From NCBI RefSeq assembly GCF_004193775.1, contig NC_041021.1, positions 8,872,651 through 8,936,650 of the forward strand: DNA of 64,000 bases, written 5' to 3'. Within the stretch, counting starts at the first letter, position 1; each line of letters starts with the position of its first letter. The position numbers and the translations under genes were made by a program. The notes below the pieces were generated by a model, which saw only the letters and a program-made list of their open reading frames with translations, was not told the DNA's origin and ran no database searches. Positions 36,662-49,055 of the stretch are shown here, in pieces. The DNA is from Glycine soja (Eukaryota > Streptophyta > Magnoliopsida > Fabales > Fabaceae).

Positions 36662-36715
<54 letters not shown>
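36469..36715. repeat. Two TA microsatellites
   Basis: TA runs at 36469-36529 and 36664-36715, separated by unique AT-rich DNA. Confidence 0.95.
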
Positions 36716-36719
<4 letters not shown>

Positions 36720-38024
36720 TTAGTAAATGAATAATCAAAAGACTTGAAAAAAATGCTACCAAAACCAAAAAATGACTTGATGAAAAAAAAAATCTTTTTA
36801 AGAGGTAAGAAGATTTTGTTTTTTCTACTCTACGATTGCCCATGAATTTGACTTTATTTGTGGGATGGAATGGTAGTTTTTCTGTCGCGAGAGAAAAACA
36901 ATATTTTTTTAATGAAAAAATATATATTTAAATTGATTGGTCAACGGTCATTCACACAAAAGTTTGACCTCATGCAAAATCCGATCCTTGTGAATTGAAA
37001 ACCAGTGGCAAGTTATCTTACAAATAATAATAAAATTAATTATCAACATTGATTAGTTGTGTTGACTAAAACACAGAAATCAGAATCTCCAAAAATAAAA
37101 ATAAAAAGTGTTTGACCACTTAAATAAAATAGATTAGTTTTAAATTAGACATTTAAAGGGGTTGATCTAATAAGGAGGCTAGTTTAGTTGATTGAAAAAA
37201 TGTGAGTATTATAATATAATTTTAGTTTAATATCTATATACTAATCATATAAAATAAGTTTATATCGTCATTTAATTACAAATTTTTATTTAAATTATTT
37301 TAAGATAATTATTTAAAAATTAACAAATTTATTATATATAATAAATTCTAATTTGATAAATGTGTAAATTTTGTTTATACGTCAGTGAATAACTTTTTCT
37401 TATTATTTTACTGAAATGTTTACATCTAGTATTGGAAAGTATTTAAATCCGAATTGCATTCGAAGAAGGATAGAAAAATATACGTTAGATAACGATGATC
37501 TTCTTAAAAACTAAAAAAGTCTTGTAAAAATGAAAAATAAATTAATATATAATTTTATATCATAAATAATTATTAGGCCTTGTAACTCTTGATATTAAAC
37601 TCTATTTAATAACATTTGTTACTTTTTTATAGGCATTTAATAAAATTTGTTTGTACTCCTTAACATGTATTAATTTCTTTAAAAAACAATAAACATGTAT
37701 ACATTCTTATCTAAAAAAAACAACATATATACATTCATTTTTGTGTCTAAAAAAATTAGAGAGAAGACCTCAAAATAAAAATAAATTGTCACAAGAGATC
37801 GATTTAGGATTTATCTCAACAGTGAGTTTTCGAAAAAAAAAAAAGGAGACCAATTGAGTTTTTTTTTTTAAAAAAAAAAAAGAGCCACGTAAAATTACTT
37901 GACAAAAGATAATATTTTCAAATAAAAAAATAAAATATTAATTACAATAATTAAAGAGTCAGCAGTATAAAATCTGTTAATACTTTCAAAAATATTAAAT
38001 ACTGACTTAATTACCACATCTCTT
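36716..38024. other. Intergenic, upstream of the zinc-finger gene pair
   Basis: AT-rich and non-coding, with several A and T homopolymer runs. It probably contains part of the promoter region of the first zinc-finger gene. Confidence 0.4.
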
Positions 38025-38258
38025 TGTGAGTGATTATCTCTCTTTCTATATCTCCTGTATTCTATCTTTTCTTCTTCTCAGTTAACGCATAGGCTGCTTC
38101 CTCTCTTCCTCTTTCTTTATATGCTTTTGAATCTTCATTCATCAGTATAACCCAATAACCAAACTAAGTTTTCATTTTTTTTTTTTTTTGCTGAATTCTA
38201 AATCACTTCTTCTGCTTCTCTCCCATCAAATCTTGGGTTCCGTTTTGGTTGTCAAAAG

Positions 38259-38377
38259 GTAAAACAAAGGTTTCCTTGCCGTTTTTCTTCTTCTTCTTGG
38301 TTATGGTTGTTTCAGATTATTTTGTTTTCTTAGCCTCAGTTCGTACTTTTTTTTTTTTTTTTTCTTTTTGTTGTTAG
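38259..38377 (+). other. 5'-UTR intron of zinc-finger gene 1 (predicted)
   Basis: A donor AAAG/GTAAAA at 38259 and a T-rich tract ending TTGTTAG at 38377 define a 119-bp intron that ends directly at the start ATG. The same arrangement is conserved in the second copy. Confidence 0.6.
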
Positions 38378-39886
38378 ATGGATCAAAAAGATAAGCATGC
38401 GGTTTCAGATCATCATGGGTGGGTTAAATCTTGCAAGAAAGAGAAGATGAAGCAGCAACGATCGCTTCTTCTGGGTTCTTGCCAAGCTGAGTTAGAATCA
38501 CCATCTGCAGCGAAAAGCCCTTCACGAACGGTACGTGAGTGCAATATTTGCGGCAAGGTTTTCAGCAGCGGTAAGGCTTTGGGGGGTCACAGAAGATCGC
38601 ACTTTCAGAAGCACCAGAAGAAGGTAAAAGTCCGTTTCACTAATCACTCATCAAAAGAAGCTGGTGATACCAGCAACAATATTAATAGGGCTAGCAATTG
38701 TGATTATGATGCTGATGATGACGGAAAACGCGTTTGTTGCATTTGCAAGAAGGAATTCCCCACAAAGAATGCTTTGTTTGGTCACATGCGATCTCACCCT
38801 GAGAGGTCATGGAGGGGTGTGTCTCCTCCCACTCATTTTCCCAATAAGAACTCTTCGTCTTCTTCTTCTCTCTCTTCTTCTTTCTCTTTTTCTTCCCATA
38901 ATTCTGATTCTATGGAGAAAAACATGGAAGAGGATCGTGATGATTATGATGAATGTGTTGGTGTTGGAGCTGTTTGTGATGGTGGGGGTAATAGGGCTAT
39001 TGATCTTTCAACTTTTACTTGCCCCAGTTGGCTTAAGACTGATGTGAGAGGAAGAAAGTGTATTGGGGCTTATGAGGCTGCTGAAACCCTTGCTTACTTA
39101 AGTGTTTACTCTAAGTACTTTTGTGGTGAGTCTAATGGGGTTTCTCCGAAGAAAGATGAAGTGCGGCCGAAGAGTGCTCCACCTCTAATCAAGCTTGGCA
39201 AAAGGAAGATTAATTTTAGTGGATCGTCTTCAAGTAAGAAGCATGAGGTGAAAAAGATAAAATTTTATCTGAAGGGTGAATTGAAAATCGGAAAGAGAAA
39301 TGACGCGGATGGTGAAGATGATGATGATGAGGATGAGAAGTTGAATAGGTGCAAGGGTTTATCTGAATCTGAGGTGGAAGATGAGGAGGGTTTCGACAAT
39401 GTGATCACTGAGGTGGTTGCTCCCGATAGGATGCAAGATGACGTTGATGAAAGGAAGGGGAAGAGGGTGGTGGATCATAAAGGGAAGAACATTAAGAAAC
39501 TGGTGCTGAAATCTATGGCAAAAGAGAAAGAGAATGAGAAAGTTGGTGGCTACAAATGTGGTGCTTGTGGGAAGATTTTCTCAACTTTTCAAGGCTTAGG
39601 AGGACACAGATCAGTCCACAAGGGGAAGAACAACAACACTGTAATAATCATGGACGAGTCCAACCACAACCACTCCGAAGCTCTTGGTGATCAAGAAAAC
39701 AACTCTTCCAGCTCTAGTAACATGCACAAGGTGGATGAAGCACCGTTGCCAACCGACGAGACAAGAGTGAATGAAGAAATACCAGAAACACCACCATTGC
39801 TGGCAGACGAGGCATGTCAATCTTCTTTAGGTGTCAAGAAATTGGACTTTGATCTGAATGAATTGCCTTGTGCTATGGAGGATTGA
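38378..39886 (+). CDS. C2H2 zinc-finger transcription repressor, ZAT-like, copy 1
   Basis: An intronless frame of 502 codons. Three plant-type C2H2 fingers are visible: ECNICGKVFSSGKALGGH near residues 54-75, CICKKEFPTKNALFGHMRSH near 120-140 and YKCGACGKIFSTFQGLGGH near 392-414. The (Q/K)ALGGH core is the DNA-contacting signature of plant ZAT/ZPT proteins. The C-terminus carries LDFDLNELP at about 489-497, an EAR-type (DLN) repression motif that recruits TOPLESS-type corepressors. Ser-rich and Asp/Glu-rich linkers and basic clusters lie between. It is expected to be nuclear and often stress- or development-responsive, though this cannot be read here. The start is chosen at the ATG directly after the 5'-UTR intron. 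It has a tandem paralogue at 43112. Confidence 0.92.
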   Translation: MDQKDKHAVSDHHGWVKSCKKEKMKQQRSLLLGSCQAELESPSAAKSPSRTVRECNICGKVFSSGKALGGHRRSHFQKHQKKVKVRFTNHSSKEAGDTSNNINRASNCDYDADDDGKRVCCICKKEFPTKNALFGHMRSHPERSWRGVSPPTHFPNKNSSSSSSLSSSFSFSSHNSDSMEKNMEEDRDDYDECVGVGAVCDGGGNRAIDLSTFTCPSWLKTDVRGRKCIGAYEAAETLAYLSVYSKYFCGESNGVSPKKDEVRPKSAPPLIKLGKRKINFSGSSSSKKHEVKKIKFYLKGELKIGKRNDADGEDDDDEDEKLNRCKGLSESEVEDEEGFDNVITEVVAPDRMQDDVDERKGKRVVDHKGKNIKKLVLKSMAKEKENEKVGGYKCGACGKIFSTFQGLGGHRSVHKGKNNNTVIIMDESNHNHSEALGDQENNSSSSSNMHKVDEAPLPTDETRVNEEIPETPPLLADEACQSSLGVKKLDFDLNELPCAMED

Positions 39887-40818
39887 GCAATTTGTATATT
39901 TCTCCATTTTGCTATAATTAGATGATGTTTGATATCAATCTTGCAACCTTGTTAACGTAAGTTTCAATAGTTTAGTTTCTAGAATTTTTATGGTAGGCTC
40001 TAAGACTTAAGAGTTGAGGTAAAGTTATTGGAGAAACTCTCTCTAATTACTCAGGTACTGGTCTAAAGAAAGAATTGTACCAAAGTTCTTAACTTTACTT
40101 GTGACCATAGCAACTCTCCTTTGTTTTATTTGATTAAGCATGTTTTTAGTTTGTATTGTGTATACTGTTTTCCATTGTATGACAGTGTTCTGTAGATTTT
40201 CAACATCTGTTGATTTCATATTTTGTATTTGATTTTCAAATTACTTTTAGAATAAGTCTTGATTATTTTGTCTTTTCAATTTTTGCTTTGGACTCGGTGA
40301 GACTCTTTTGAATATCAGTTATCCCTTTGACTACAACACCAATTTGTTATTCCGATGGACAATAATTTGACCAATATATAAATCTTCAGAGAATATTTAA
40401 TTATATAAAAGCAAGAAAAACAATTCCAAAAATATAGTCCACTGTGCTTTCTGAATATATCTTAAAACAATATTTTCTATCATTTAAACAATCTAATCTA
40501 ATTTAATATTATTATACAAAATAAGATTTTTGTTGTATTTCTTAAATAATCAGTTTTCTTCTTATAAAAAAATAAAAGCAATTGAGGCAAAATCAATCAA
40601 TATTTTATAATTTGGAGCAATAAATGGAAATCAAGCAACTGATTGATTTTTGTTTAGTACTCATGGTTTCATCTACTGTGTTGTTTGTGTTGTTTATGCG
40701 AGCAGGCATGGGCGACGGTGATGGAGAAGACAAGGTTGAACTCAGCTTAATAGCGATGAAGAGAACGAAGTGTTAAAATTGAAAAAAAAAACAAAAAACT
40801 GAATTTTCTTAATCAATT

Positions 40819-40881
<63 letters not shown>

Positions 40882-42679
40882 ATTGACAAACATTAATTGT
40901 TGATTCTTTTTTCTTATTAGAAATTCAAATTCCCTATCTATCTCTCATTCTTTTCAACATTTATCACCCAATTAATCTTATATCTCCAATCAAATCTATA
41001 ACTTTGATATGTTAATTATATTTAAATTTTATTGTTTTTCACTAAAAATCTTTATAAATTGAATCAATTAAAATATTTTTTAACACTTCTTTCCTCAAAA
41101 AATCATAAATCAAAATATTAAATTTCAGCCAAAATAAATTTACTTGATTCTCCTTCCCTTCACATATTATCTCACACTCCATCCTCTAAATTTTTCAAAT
41201 TTTTTGAACTTTTAATTTTTCATCTTTTAAACTTTCATAATTTCATTTATAAAAAATGATCAATCGAGGGGTTCGGTCTAGTGGTACTGTGGAGGGACTA
41301 GTAGGATTGTGAAAAAATTATTTTTTATCCAAACTGACACTGAATTCAATTAAGTTCGGTTCATTTAGGTTTGATGTGTGACGGTATCTTATACAAGATT
41401 GCCTACAAAAGAGAGTTCCTATGAAAACTCCAGTAAAAATCTTAAATTGATCAAAACAAATTCTCACCTATTCATGTAAAAGCAAAAATGTCCTAGCTTT
41501 TAAAGATGATAACTTATTAGAAATAAAATTTAAATATTAAAAATATTAAATATTTTTTTTAAGTCATTTGATATTTACACACTCAATCAAGATCATCAAG
41601 ATTATTTTATATTAAGGTAATTATATAATTTTAAATTAATTAAAATAGTTATGACTATCATATACTCTTCTTTTATAATTTTTCTTCTATTATATATATA
41701 TATATATATGATTGATTTAACTCTTCCACTCTCATATAAAATATTCTTCTTCTCACGAGATATACTCTCTCTACCCTAGCATATCTTCATTTGAATAATC
41801 CAAACCTCTCACAACAAACTAAATATAAAAAATCAACTATATATAGACACACAAACACACGCATTTTATCTTCAAAATTTAAATGCATTCATAACATAAC
41901 AGGCATTTGAAATATCATCTTATATTTCTAATAAATAACTTAACTTAATTTCTTATCCTTTTGGATCTATCCTTCTTAAAATCTTTAGTTTTAACTTTAA
42001 TTTGAATATTTTTTTAAAGTATCAAGAATTAATAATAACAAATTAACAATATATCATCATATAAATTATTTATCATAAATTTAATTTATATGCTCACTAC
42101 AAATTTTTTTATTGTAATATAATTTATATATAGATTATGATTTTTAGTTGTATAAAGTCACTATTTGTTGTGTAATGCATGAACTAAAATACTAGTAATA
42201 TACACAATTCACATTCAATCAGATAATAGATGAAATACATTAATGATATCTAATTGAAAGAGTTTGAGAGAGTCAGAATCTCACTAGGGAATGTATTTTG
42301 TTTTATAGTTTATATTAAAATGCAATTTCAATCCCCTATATAAATAAAAATAGAAAACATTTTTTGAAACCAAACACCTCGATAATCTCTCTATTTTGTA
42401 AAAAGTTAGTAAATTTAGTCCTTTAATCCAAATTAAATCTAAATTAAGATGTTGACCATTAAAGTTAATGTTTGATTCGCATTATAGGGGAGACAAAGAT
42501 ATTGATGATTGTTGAAATCTAGGTTATGGTAATTTTGCAATTTCTCGTAGCTGGGTGTGGAGTAATCTCCTTTGTTGGAGACAAAGACGAGGATGTCTGT
42601 AATCTTCTAGTGCTTGTAATTTTGTTATTTTTTACTCATGGTAAATTGAATTTGTTTTGACTAAAAATAAAAAAAAAAT
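39887..42679. other. 3' flank of gene 1 and intergenic spacer
   Basis: Contains the probable 3' UTR of the first zinc-finger gene, a TA microsatellite at 40823-40876 and AT-rich DNA. Sequence from about 41676 to 42679 is the unique spacer between the duplicated blocks. No other gene is seen. Confidence 0.5.
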
Positions 42680-42918
42680 TGTGAGTGATTATATCTTTTT
42701 CTATATCTCTGTGTGCTCTATCTTTGCTTCTTCTCAGTTACCTACAGCATAGGCTATTTTCTCTCTTCCTCTTTCTTTACATGCTTTTGAATCTTCATTG
42801 ATCAGCATAACCCAACAACCACACTAAGTTTTCATTTTTTATTTTTTTTGCTGTATTCTAAATCACTTCGTCTGCTTCTCTCCCATCAAATCTTGCGTTC
42901 CGTTTTGGTTTTCCTAAG

Positions 42919-43036
42919 GTAAAAAAAACGTTTTCCTTCCGTTTTTTTCTTCTTCTTCTTGGTTATGATTGTATCAGATTCTTTCGCTTTTCTTAGCCTC
43001 AGCTCGTACTTTGTTTTTCTTTTTTTTGTTCTTTAG
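42919..43036 (+). other. 5'-UTR intron of zinc-finger gene 2 (predicted)
   Basis: Donor CTAAG/GTAAAA at 42919 and T-rich acceptor TTCTTTAG ending at 43036, just before the ancestral ATG, as in copy 1. Confidence 0.55.
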
Positions 43037-43090
43037 ATGGATAAAAAAGATAAGCATGCGGTTTCAGATCATCATGGGTGGGTGGGTTGA
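43037..43090 (+). other. Upstream ORF from the ancestral start codon, 17 codons
   Basis: The ATG equivalent to copy 1's start opens MDKKDKHAVSDHHGWVG and meets TGA at 43088-43090. Extra bases in the gggtgggtggg stretch, relative to copy 1, shifted the frame. The stop lies 21 bp before the next in-frame ATG of the main gene, so translation there would need reinitiation or leaky scanning. Confidence 0.7.
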
Positions 43091-43111
43091 ATATCTTGCA
43101 AGAAAGAGAAG

Positions 43112-44602
43112 ATGAAGCAGCAGCCATCGCTTCTTCTGGGTTCTTGCAAAGCTGAGTTAGAATCACCATCTGCAGCGAAAAGCCCTTCACGAACGGTATG
43201 TGAGTGCAATATTTGCGGCAAGGTTTTCAGCAGCGGTAAGGCTTTGGGGGGTCACAGAAGATCGCACTTTCAGAAGCACCAGAAGAAGATAAAAGTCCGT
43301 TTCACTAATCACTCATCAAAACAAGCTGGTGATACCAGCAACAATATTAAGAGGGCTAGGAATTGTGATTATGATACTGTTGATGATGGAAAACGCGTTT
43401 GTTGCATTTGCAAGAAGGAATTCCCCACAAAGAATGCTTTGTTTGGTCACATGCGATCTCACCCTGAGAGGTCATGGAGGGGTGTGTCTCCTCCCACTCA
43501 TTTTCCCAATAAGAACTCTTCGTCTTCTTCTTCTCTCTCTTCTTCTTTCTCTTTTTCTTCCCATAATTCTGATTCTATGGAGAAAAACATGGAAGAGGAT
43601 CGTGATGATTATGATGAATGTGTTGGTGTTGGAGCTGTTTGTGATGGTGGGGGTAATAGGGCTATTGATCTTTCAACTTTTACTTGCCCCAGTTGGCTTA
43701 AGACTGATGTGAGAGGAAGAAAGTGTATTGGGGCTTATGAGGCTGCTGAAACCCTTGCTTACTTAAGTGTTTACTCTAAGTACTTTTGTGGTGAGTCTAA
43801 TGGGGTTTCTCCGAAGAAAGATGAAGTGCGGCCGAAGAGTGCTCCACCTCTAATCAAGCTTGGCAAAAGGAAGATTAATTTTAGTGGATCGTCTTCAAGT
43901 AAGAAGCATGAGGTGAAAAAGATAAAATTTTATCTGAAGGGTGAATTGAAAATCGGAAAGAGAAATGACGCGGATGGTGAAGATGATGATGATGAGGATG
44001 AGAAGTTGAATAGGTGCAAGGGTTTATCTGAATCTGAGGTGGAAGATGAGGAGGGTTTCGACAATGTGATCACTGAGGTGGTTGCTCCCGATAGGATGCA
44101 AGATGACGTTGATGAAAGGAAGGGGAAGAGGGTGGTGGATCATAAAGGGAAGAACATTAAGAAACTGGTGCTGAAATCTATGGCAAAAGAGAAAGAGAAT
44201 GAGAAAGTTGGTGGCTACAAATGTGGTGTTTGTGGGAAGATTTTCTCAACTTTTCAAGGCTTAGGAAGACACATATCAGTCCACAAGGGGAAGAACAACA
44301 ACGCTGTAATAATCATGGACGAGTCCAACCACAGCCATTCCAAAGCTCTTGGTGATAAAGAAAACAACTCTTCTAGCTCTAGTAACACGCACAAGGTAGA
44401 CGAGGCTTCAATGAATGAAGCACCATTGCCTACTACAATGAATGATGCACCATTGCCAGCAGATGAGAGAAAAGTGAATGACGAAACATCCGAAACGCCA
44501 CCATTACTACCATTGCCGGCACACGAGGCATGTCAATCTTCTTCAGGTGTTAAGAAATTGGACTTTGATCTGAATGAATTGCCTTGTGCTATGGAGGATT
44601 AA
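43112..44602 (+). CDS. C2H2 zinc-finger transcription repressor, ZAT-like, copy 2
   Basis: A frame of 496 codons starting at an internal Met that corresponds to residue 24 of copy 1, because the ancestral start is out of frame. Fingers 1 and 2 are intact (CNICGKVFSSGKALGGH and CICKKEFPTKNALFGH). Finger 3 reads CGKIFSTFQGLGRHISVH, with the second Gly of GLGGH changed to Arg and a following Arg changed to Ile. Cys and His ligands remain, so folding may persist but DNA contact may change. The C-terminal EAR motif LDFDLNELP is kept. A run of repeated APLP-containing peptides before it is longer than in copy 1. It is expected to be a nuclear repressor if translated. The 841 bp from 43388 to 44228 are identical to copy 1. 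Confidence 0.85.
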   Translation: MKQQPSLLLGSCKAELESPSAAKSPSRTVCECNICGKVFSSGKALGGHRRSHFQKHQKKIKVRFTNHSSKQAGDTSNNIKRARNCDYDTVDDGKRVCCICKKEFPTKNALFGHMRSHPERSWRGVSPPTHFPNKNSSSSSSLSSSFSFSSHNSDSMEKNMEEDRDDYDECVGVGAVCDGGGNRAIDLSTFTCPSWLKTDVRGRKCIGAYEAAETLAYLSVYSKYFCGESNGVSPKKDEVRPKSAPPLIKLGKRKINFSGSSSSKKHEVKKIKFYLKGELKIGKRNDADGEDDDDEDEKLNRCKGLSESEVEDEEGFDNVITEVVAPDRMQDDVDERKGKRVVDHKGKNIKKLVLKSMAKEKENEKVGGYKCGVCGKIFSTFQGLGRHISVHKGKNNNAVIIMDESNHSHSKALGDKENNSSSSSNTHKVDEASMNEAPLPTTMNDAPLPADERKVNDETSETPPLLPLPAHEACQSSSGVKKLDFDLNELPCAMED

Positions 44603-45549
44603 GCAATTTGTATAGTTCTCCATTTTGCTGTAATTGATATGCTTTATTATATTGCAACTTGTTAATGTAAGTTTCAATAGTTGTTAGTTTCTAGAATTTT
44701 ATTTTGAGAGAGTTGTGGTACTGGAGAAATTCTCTCTCATTATTCAGGTATTGGTCTAAGAAATAATTTTACCAAAACTCTTAACTTTGCTTGGTACCAT
44801 ATCAACTCTCTTTTGTTTTATTTGATTAAGCATGTGTTGAGTTTGTATTTTGTATACTTTTAGACTAAGCCTTGTTTTTTTTTTTTTTTTTTTGTCTTTT
44901 TCAAGTTCTGTTGCTTTGGATTCAAATGAGAATCTTTTGAATATCAGTTATCAAGTTGACTACGTGCATCACTTTGTTAATCCGATTGACAATAATTTGA
45001 CCAATATATAAATTTTGAGAGAATACTTAATTATATAAAAGTAAGATAACCAATTCCAAAAATATAGTCTACTGTGCTCTTTGAATATATCTTAAAATAA
45101 TATTTTCTATCATTTAAACAATCTAATCTAATTTAATATTATTATACAAAATAAGATTTCTGTTGTGTTTCTTAAATAATCATTTTTCTTAAAAAAATCA
45201 AAGCAATTGACGCAAAATCAATTAATATTTTATGATTTGAAGCAATCAAAGGAAAGCAACTGATGTGATTTTCGTTTAATACTCATGGTTTTATCCATGT
45301 TATGTGATAAATCAAAGAATTAAAACACTGCAGAATTAATGTAATTAAGATAATAACTGAATCACAGCAATTTTTTTCCGTCTTATTCTCTCTCAACTCC
45401 CTCCACCATAACCACCGTCTAGGGGATGGGGCTCATCTTCATCTTCAATATGTTGTTTACGTGAGGGGAAGAGGGTGTTGTGGAAGACAAGGTTAAAGTA
45501 GAAAGAGTGAAGCTTAAAATGAAAAACAAATGGTTTTTTTTAAATCAAT

Positions 45550-45600
<51 letters not shown>

Positions 45601-48600
45601 TTTATTAACAAACATTTATGGTTGATTTTTTATTCAAACAGTCTATCTCCCATTCTTTTCACCATTTATCACCAAATCAATCTTATATCTCCTATCAAAT
45701 TTATAATTTTGATCTGCCAATTATATTTAAACTTATTGTTTTCAACTAAAAATCTCTATAAATTGAATCAATTAAAATATTTTGAGCACTTTTTACTGAA
45801 AAAAACTCCTAAAGCAACATATTAAATTTCAGACAAAATAAATTTACTTAATTCTCCTTCCCTTCGCTTATTATCTCAGAGTCCATCCTCTAAATCTTTC
45901 ATTTTTTTTTTTGAACTTTTAATTTTTCCTTTGTGAAAAAATTATTTTTTTAATCCAACCTGATCCATTTTTTTTGAATAACTTTATGAAAATGGTTAGG
46001 TTAACAAAATTGGTTTTAAAGAGTGGATAGATTGATTTGATTTTTTTGTAAGAAATCATCTGTTAGATTCGATTCCGTAACCAAGATTCGAATGTCCATT
46101 TATGTTATACAAGATTGCCTACAAAAGTGTTAACTACAATAAAAAAAAATCTTAAATTGATCGAAGAAAAACTGTCATACTTTTTAAATGATATCTTTTT
46201 AAGTCAATTGATATCTACACATTCAATCAAGATTATTAAGATTATTTTATATTAAGGTAATTACATAATTTTAAATTAATTAAAATAGTTATGACTATTA
46301 TATACTCTTCTTCATTTTATAGTTTCTTTGATATATCTTCCCACAGCCATAAACTGCTGATGACATCTTTGCAAAGATACACCACTGATAAAAAATAAAA
46401 ATAAATAAATATAGGTAAATCAATATTTTTTTTTTCTTTTCCCTCTTCATTGTTTTTCTTTTCATTGATCATCCTGTTATTAAATCTTTGTGGGTAAATC
46501 ACAATATTTACTTATTTATGAAAGGTGTTACACCGATTCATTTCTTCCCATGTAAACGTGCTATTTTATTTAGTTTTTGTTGATTTATTATACCTTTGGT
46601 TTTTTTTTATACTTAAAAAGTATTTTTCATCTTTTGACGAAGAGACGTTATCTTATTTGTTTGTGATGACCATTTAATTTTTTTATATCATTTTTATACA
46701 TTTTTTAATTTTGAGATAAGTTATATAATGAAATATTTACAATTTTGTTGGTATGTGAGATGAAATGAGAGACATGACAGTATATGACGAGACTAAACTC
46801 TCAAACAATGATACAATGTAGTTAATATGGTTATCTAAAACTTCTCTCATTAATGAATTAAATATTTAAATATTTCTAACATATTACTATTAATAATATT
46901 ATCAAATAATATTTAATCCATGCAGAAGATAAATATTTGATTTCACGTAGTGAAATTTATAAAATTAACTATGTTTAAATATATAAATTATCTTTTAGAC
47001 TTACAAAGTATATATTAGAATGTTATATAAAATAATTTTAAACTCTAATGATAATTTTTTTAAAAAAACATATTAAAATTTAATAAGGATATAGAGATAA
47101 AAGATGGCTGGTTCAAAAAGATATATACACGTACATAATTAAGAATAATATATACACAATAAAAAAATAAGATCAGTATAAAAATAAAGATAAAATAATG
47201 AACGATCTAACAAGTTACTGAACATCAAAAATCAACTTCACTGATTTTATACTTTCAATCTCAACAGAAAGGTTTAACTTCTCATCCCTTGTTATTATTT
47301 ATTTTCAAAATATTTAGTTCTATTTTTTCAAAAACATATCAATGATTAATGATAATATATCACACTATAAATTATTTATCATAAACTTTTATATATATAT
47401 ATATATATATAATTTTTATAAATTTTAATTATAATATAATTTTTATATTTATAAGTGTTTATTTATTATAAATTATAAATTTTAATGGTATCAAATAAAC
47501 ATGTATTTTGTGCAATGCACCCATTAAAATACTAGTTATATGGATAAACACCTAAGTCTATTTTTTTAGTAGATTTTATACCGTGAAATACATGGGTTTT
47601 ATTACATTATAATTTTTAATGTTTATACTTCTTACTATTTGTATTTACTAATATTTGAAAATATATATATAAATAAATAAATTTATTATTTTTAAATTTT
47701 TTTGTTTCATATTAATTATAATTATATTACAATAGAGTAAAAAATATAATTATATTTTTAATTGAACAAATACTATTTTAAAGATATTATTTATATTGAA
47801 ATTTATCATAGTGTTTTCTTTCTGAAAGTAATAATAGTAATGTAATACTTATATGAAATATATAAATTGGAAGTAAAAATAGAAAATATATATTTACAAT
47901 ATTAAAAATAAAATTTATTGAACCTATCCCTTGCATGAGTTTGTTTAAATATAAGATAATTTAAATACATAAATATTTTAGAAAACAATTTTGTTATTAG
48001 ATTATAGTTTATTATAAGCAATTCATTGTAAATGAAAATTTTAAGTGTTATGTGTATTTTTTTAAGATCAAACATATTGATTTTAATTTTTCATGAGGTT
48101 ATCATTATAAAATAAAATATATAATAATCTATATTTTATACTTATTAAAATTTAAATAATAAAAAAGAGGAAAATATATAATATTTAACCTAACTCTAAA
48201 AATGATTTTGAAAAAAAAAATCACAATAATTGTGTGAGTAAAATGACACTTATATAATTTCACACTTATAGAATTTCTCACTCATATAATTCATATGAAG
48301 AAAGGTAAAAAAAAGCATGATCAAACATTCATTTTCATTTTCAACTCTATTTTTTCCTATATATGAAAAGTATAAATTCAAAAAGAATCTAAAATAATAA
48401 ATATGAATATATAATACTATATAATTATTAACTTTGACGGTTTATTTATTTTTAAATTTTTTGGAGGAAACCGTTGATTTTATTTATTTTTAATATAATG
48501 TTAATATGTATTAAATTTTTAATGCATTTATCATCAAAAATAAAATTTATTTTGAATTTGTTGAAATAGTAAATTTTTTATTAAATAGATATAGTTTTTA

Positions 48601-48690
48601 ATTATTTTCAAGATAATAATTTTTATTATGTGACATTATTAAAGATTTGAATTCACTAATCTCATTGGACCATAACTTAACACTATCATT
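44603..48690. other. 3' flank of gene 2 and intergenic DNA
   Basis: Duplicated 3' flank to about 46312, then unique AT-rich DNA with no recognised gene. TA runs lie at 45552-45597 and about 47390-47411. Confidence 0.45.
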
Positions 48691-49042
48691 TAAGTATAAT
48701 TAAAAAGTGTGCATTATCATTATTGTTGTTTAGAGAAAAGTGAATGGCCACTAATGGGCTGTAATGGCCAATAATGAGTGGTAATGGCTACTAAATGCAT
48801 TCTTGATGGTAGAATGCCTATATATAATACATGTATTTGGTCTCTGAGCTCATCTCTTCAAATTCATTTTGATAGACTATCTAGAGAGAGAAAGAGAGAG
48901 AGCTTGGAAGAACCAAAACAAGACAACTCTTTCATGGCAATGACTGGAGGTATGATTTGATTTTTTTTTTCACATTTTGTTAATGACCTGTGTTTCTTTT
49001 GTGGTTTGTAACATCACAGGTTAAAAGGTTTAGTCTAACCTT

Positions 49043-49055
49043 TGGTATCAGAGCC
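49043..49055 (+). other. Primer-binding site, Met-tRNA type
   Basis: TGGTATCAGAGCC, complementary to the 3' end of initiator methionine tRNA, which primes minus-strand DNA synthesis of most plant Copia elements. It ends the probable 5' LTR. Confidence 0.8.

Larger units (their letters stand above)
38025..41675 (+). repeat. Segmental duplication, unit 1
   Basis: This block of about 3.65 kb is repeated in direct orientation at about 42680-46312. It includes promoter-proximal sequence (from gtgagtgattatc), the C2H2 gene, its 3' flank, a TA microsatellite (40823-40876) and AT-rich sequence up to a phrase like atagttatgactatcatata. The boundaries are approximate, judged by eye. Confidence 0.8.
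42680..46312 (+). repeat. Segmental duplication, unit 2
   Basis: Second copy of the block of about 3.65 kb, in the same orientation, with its TA microsatellite at 45552-45597. The leader and 3' flank differ from unit 1 by many substitutions and small indels, unlike the central coding region. Confidence 0.8.

Noticed and set aside
38664..39047. 127-codon frame overlapping zinc-finger gene 1 (and its twin at 43329-43712)
   Set aside because: Shadow frame of the real C2H2 coding sequence; repeated only because the gene is duplicated.
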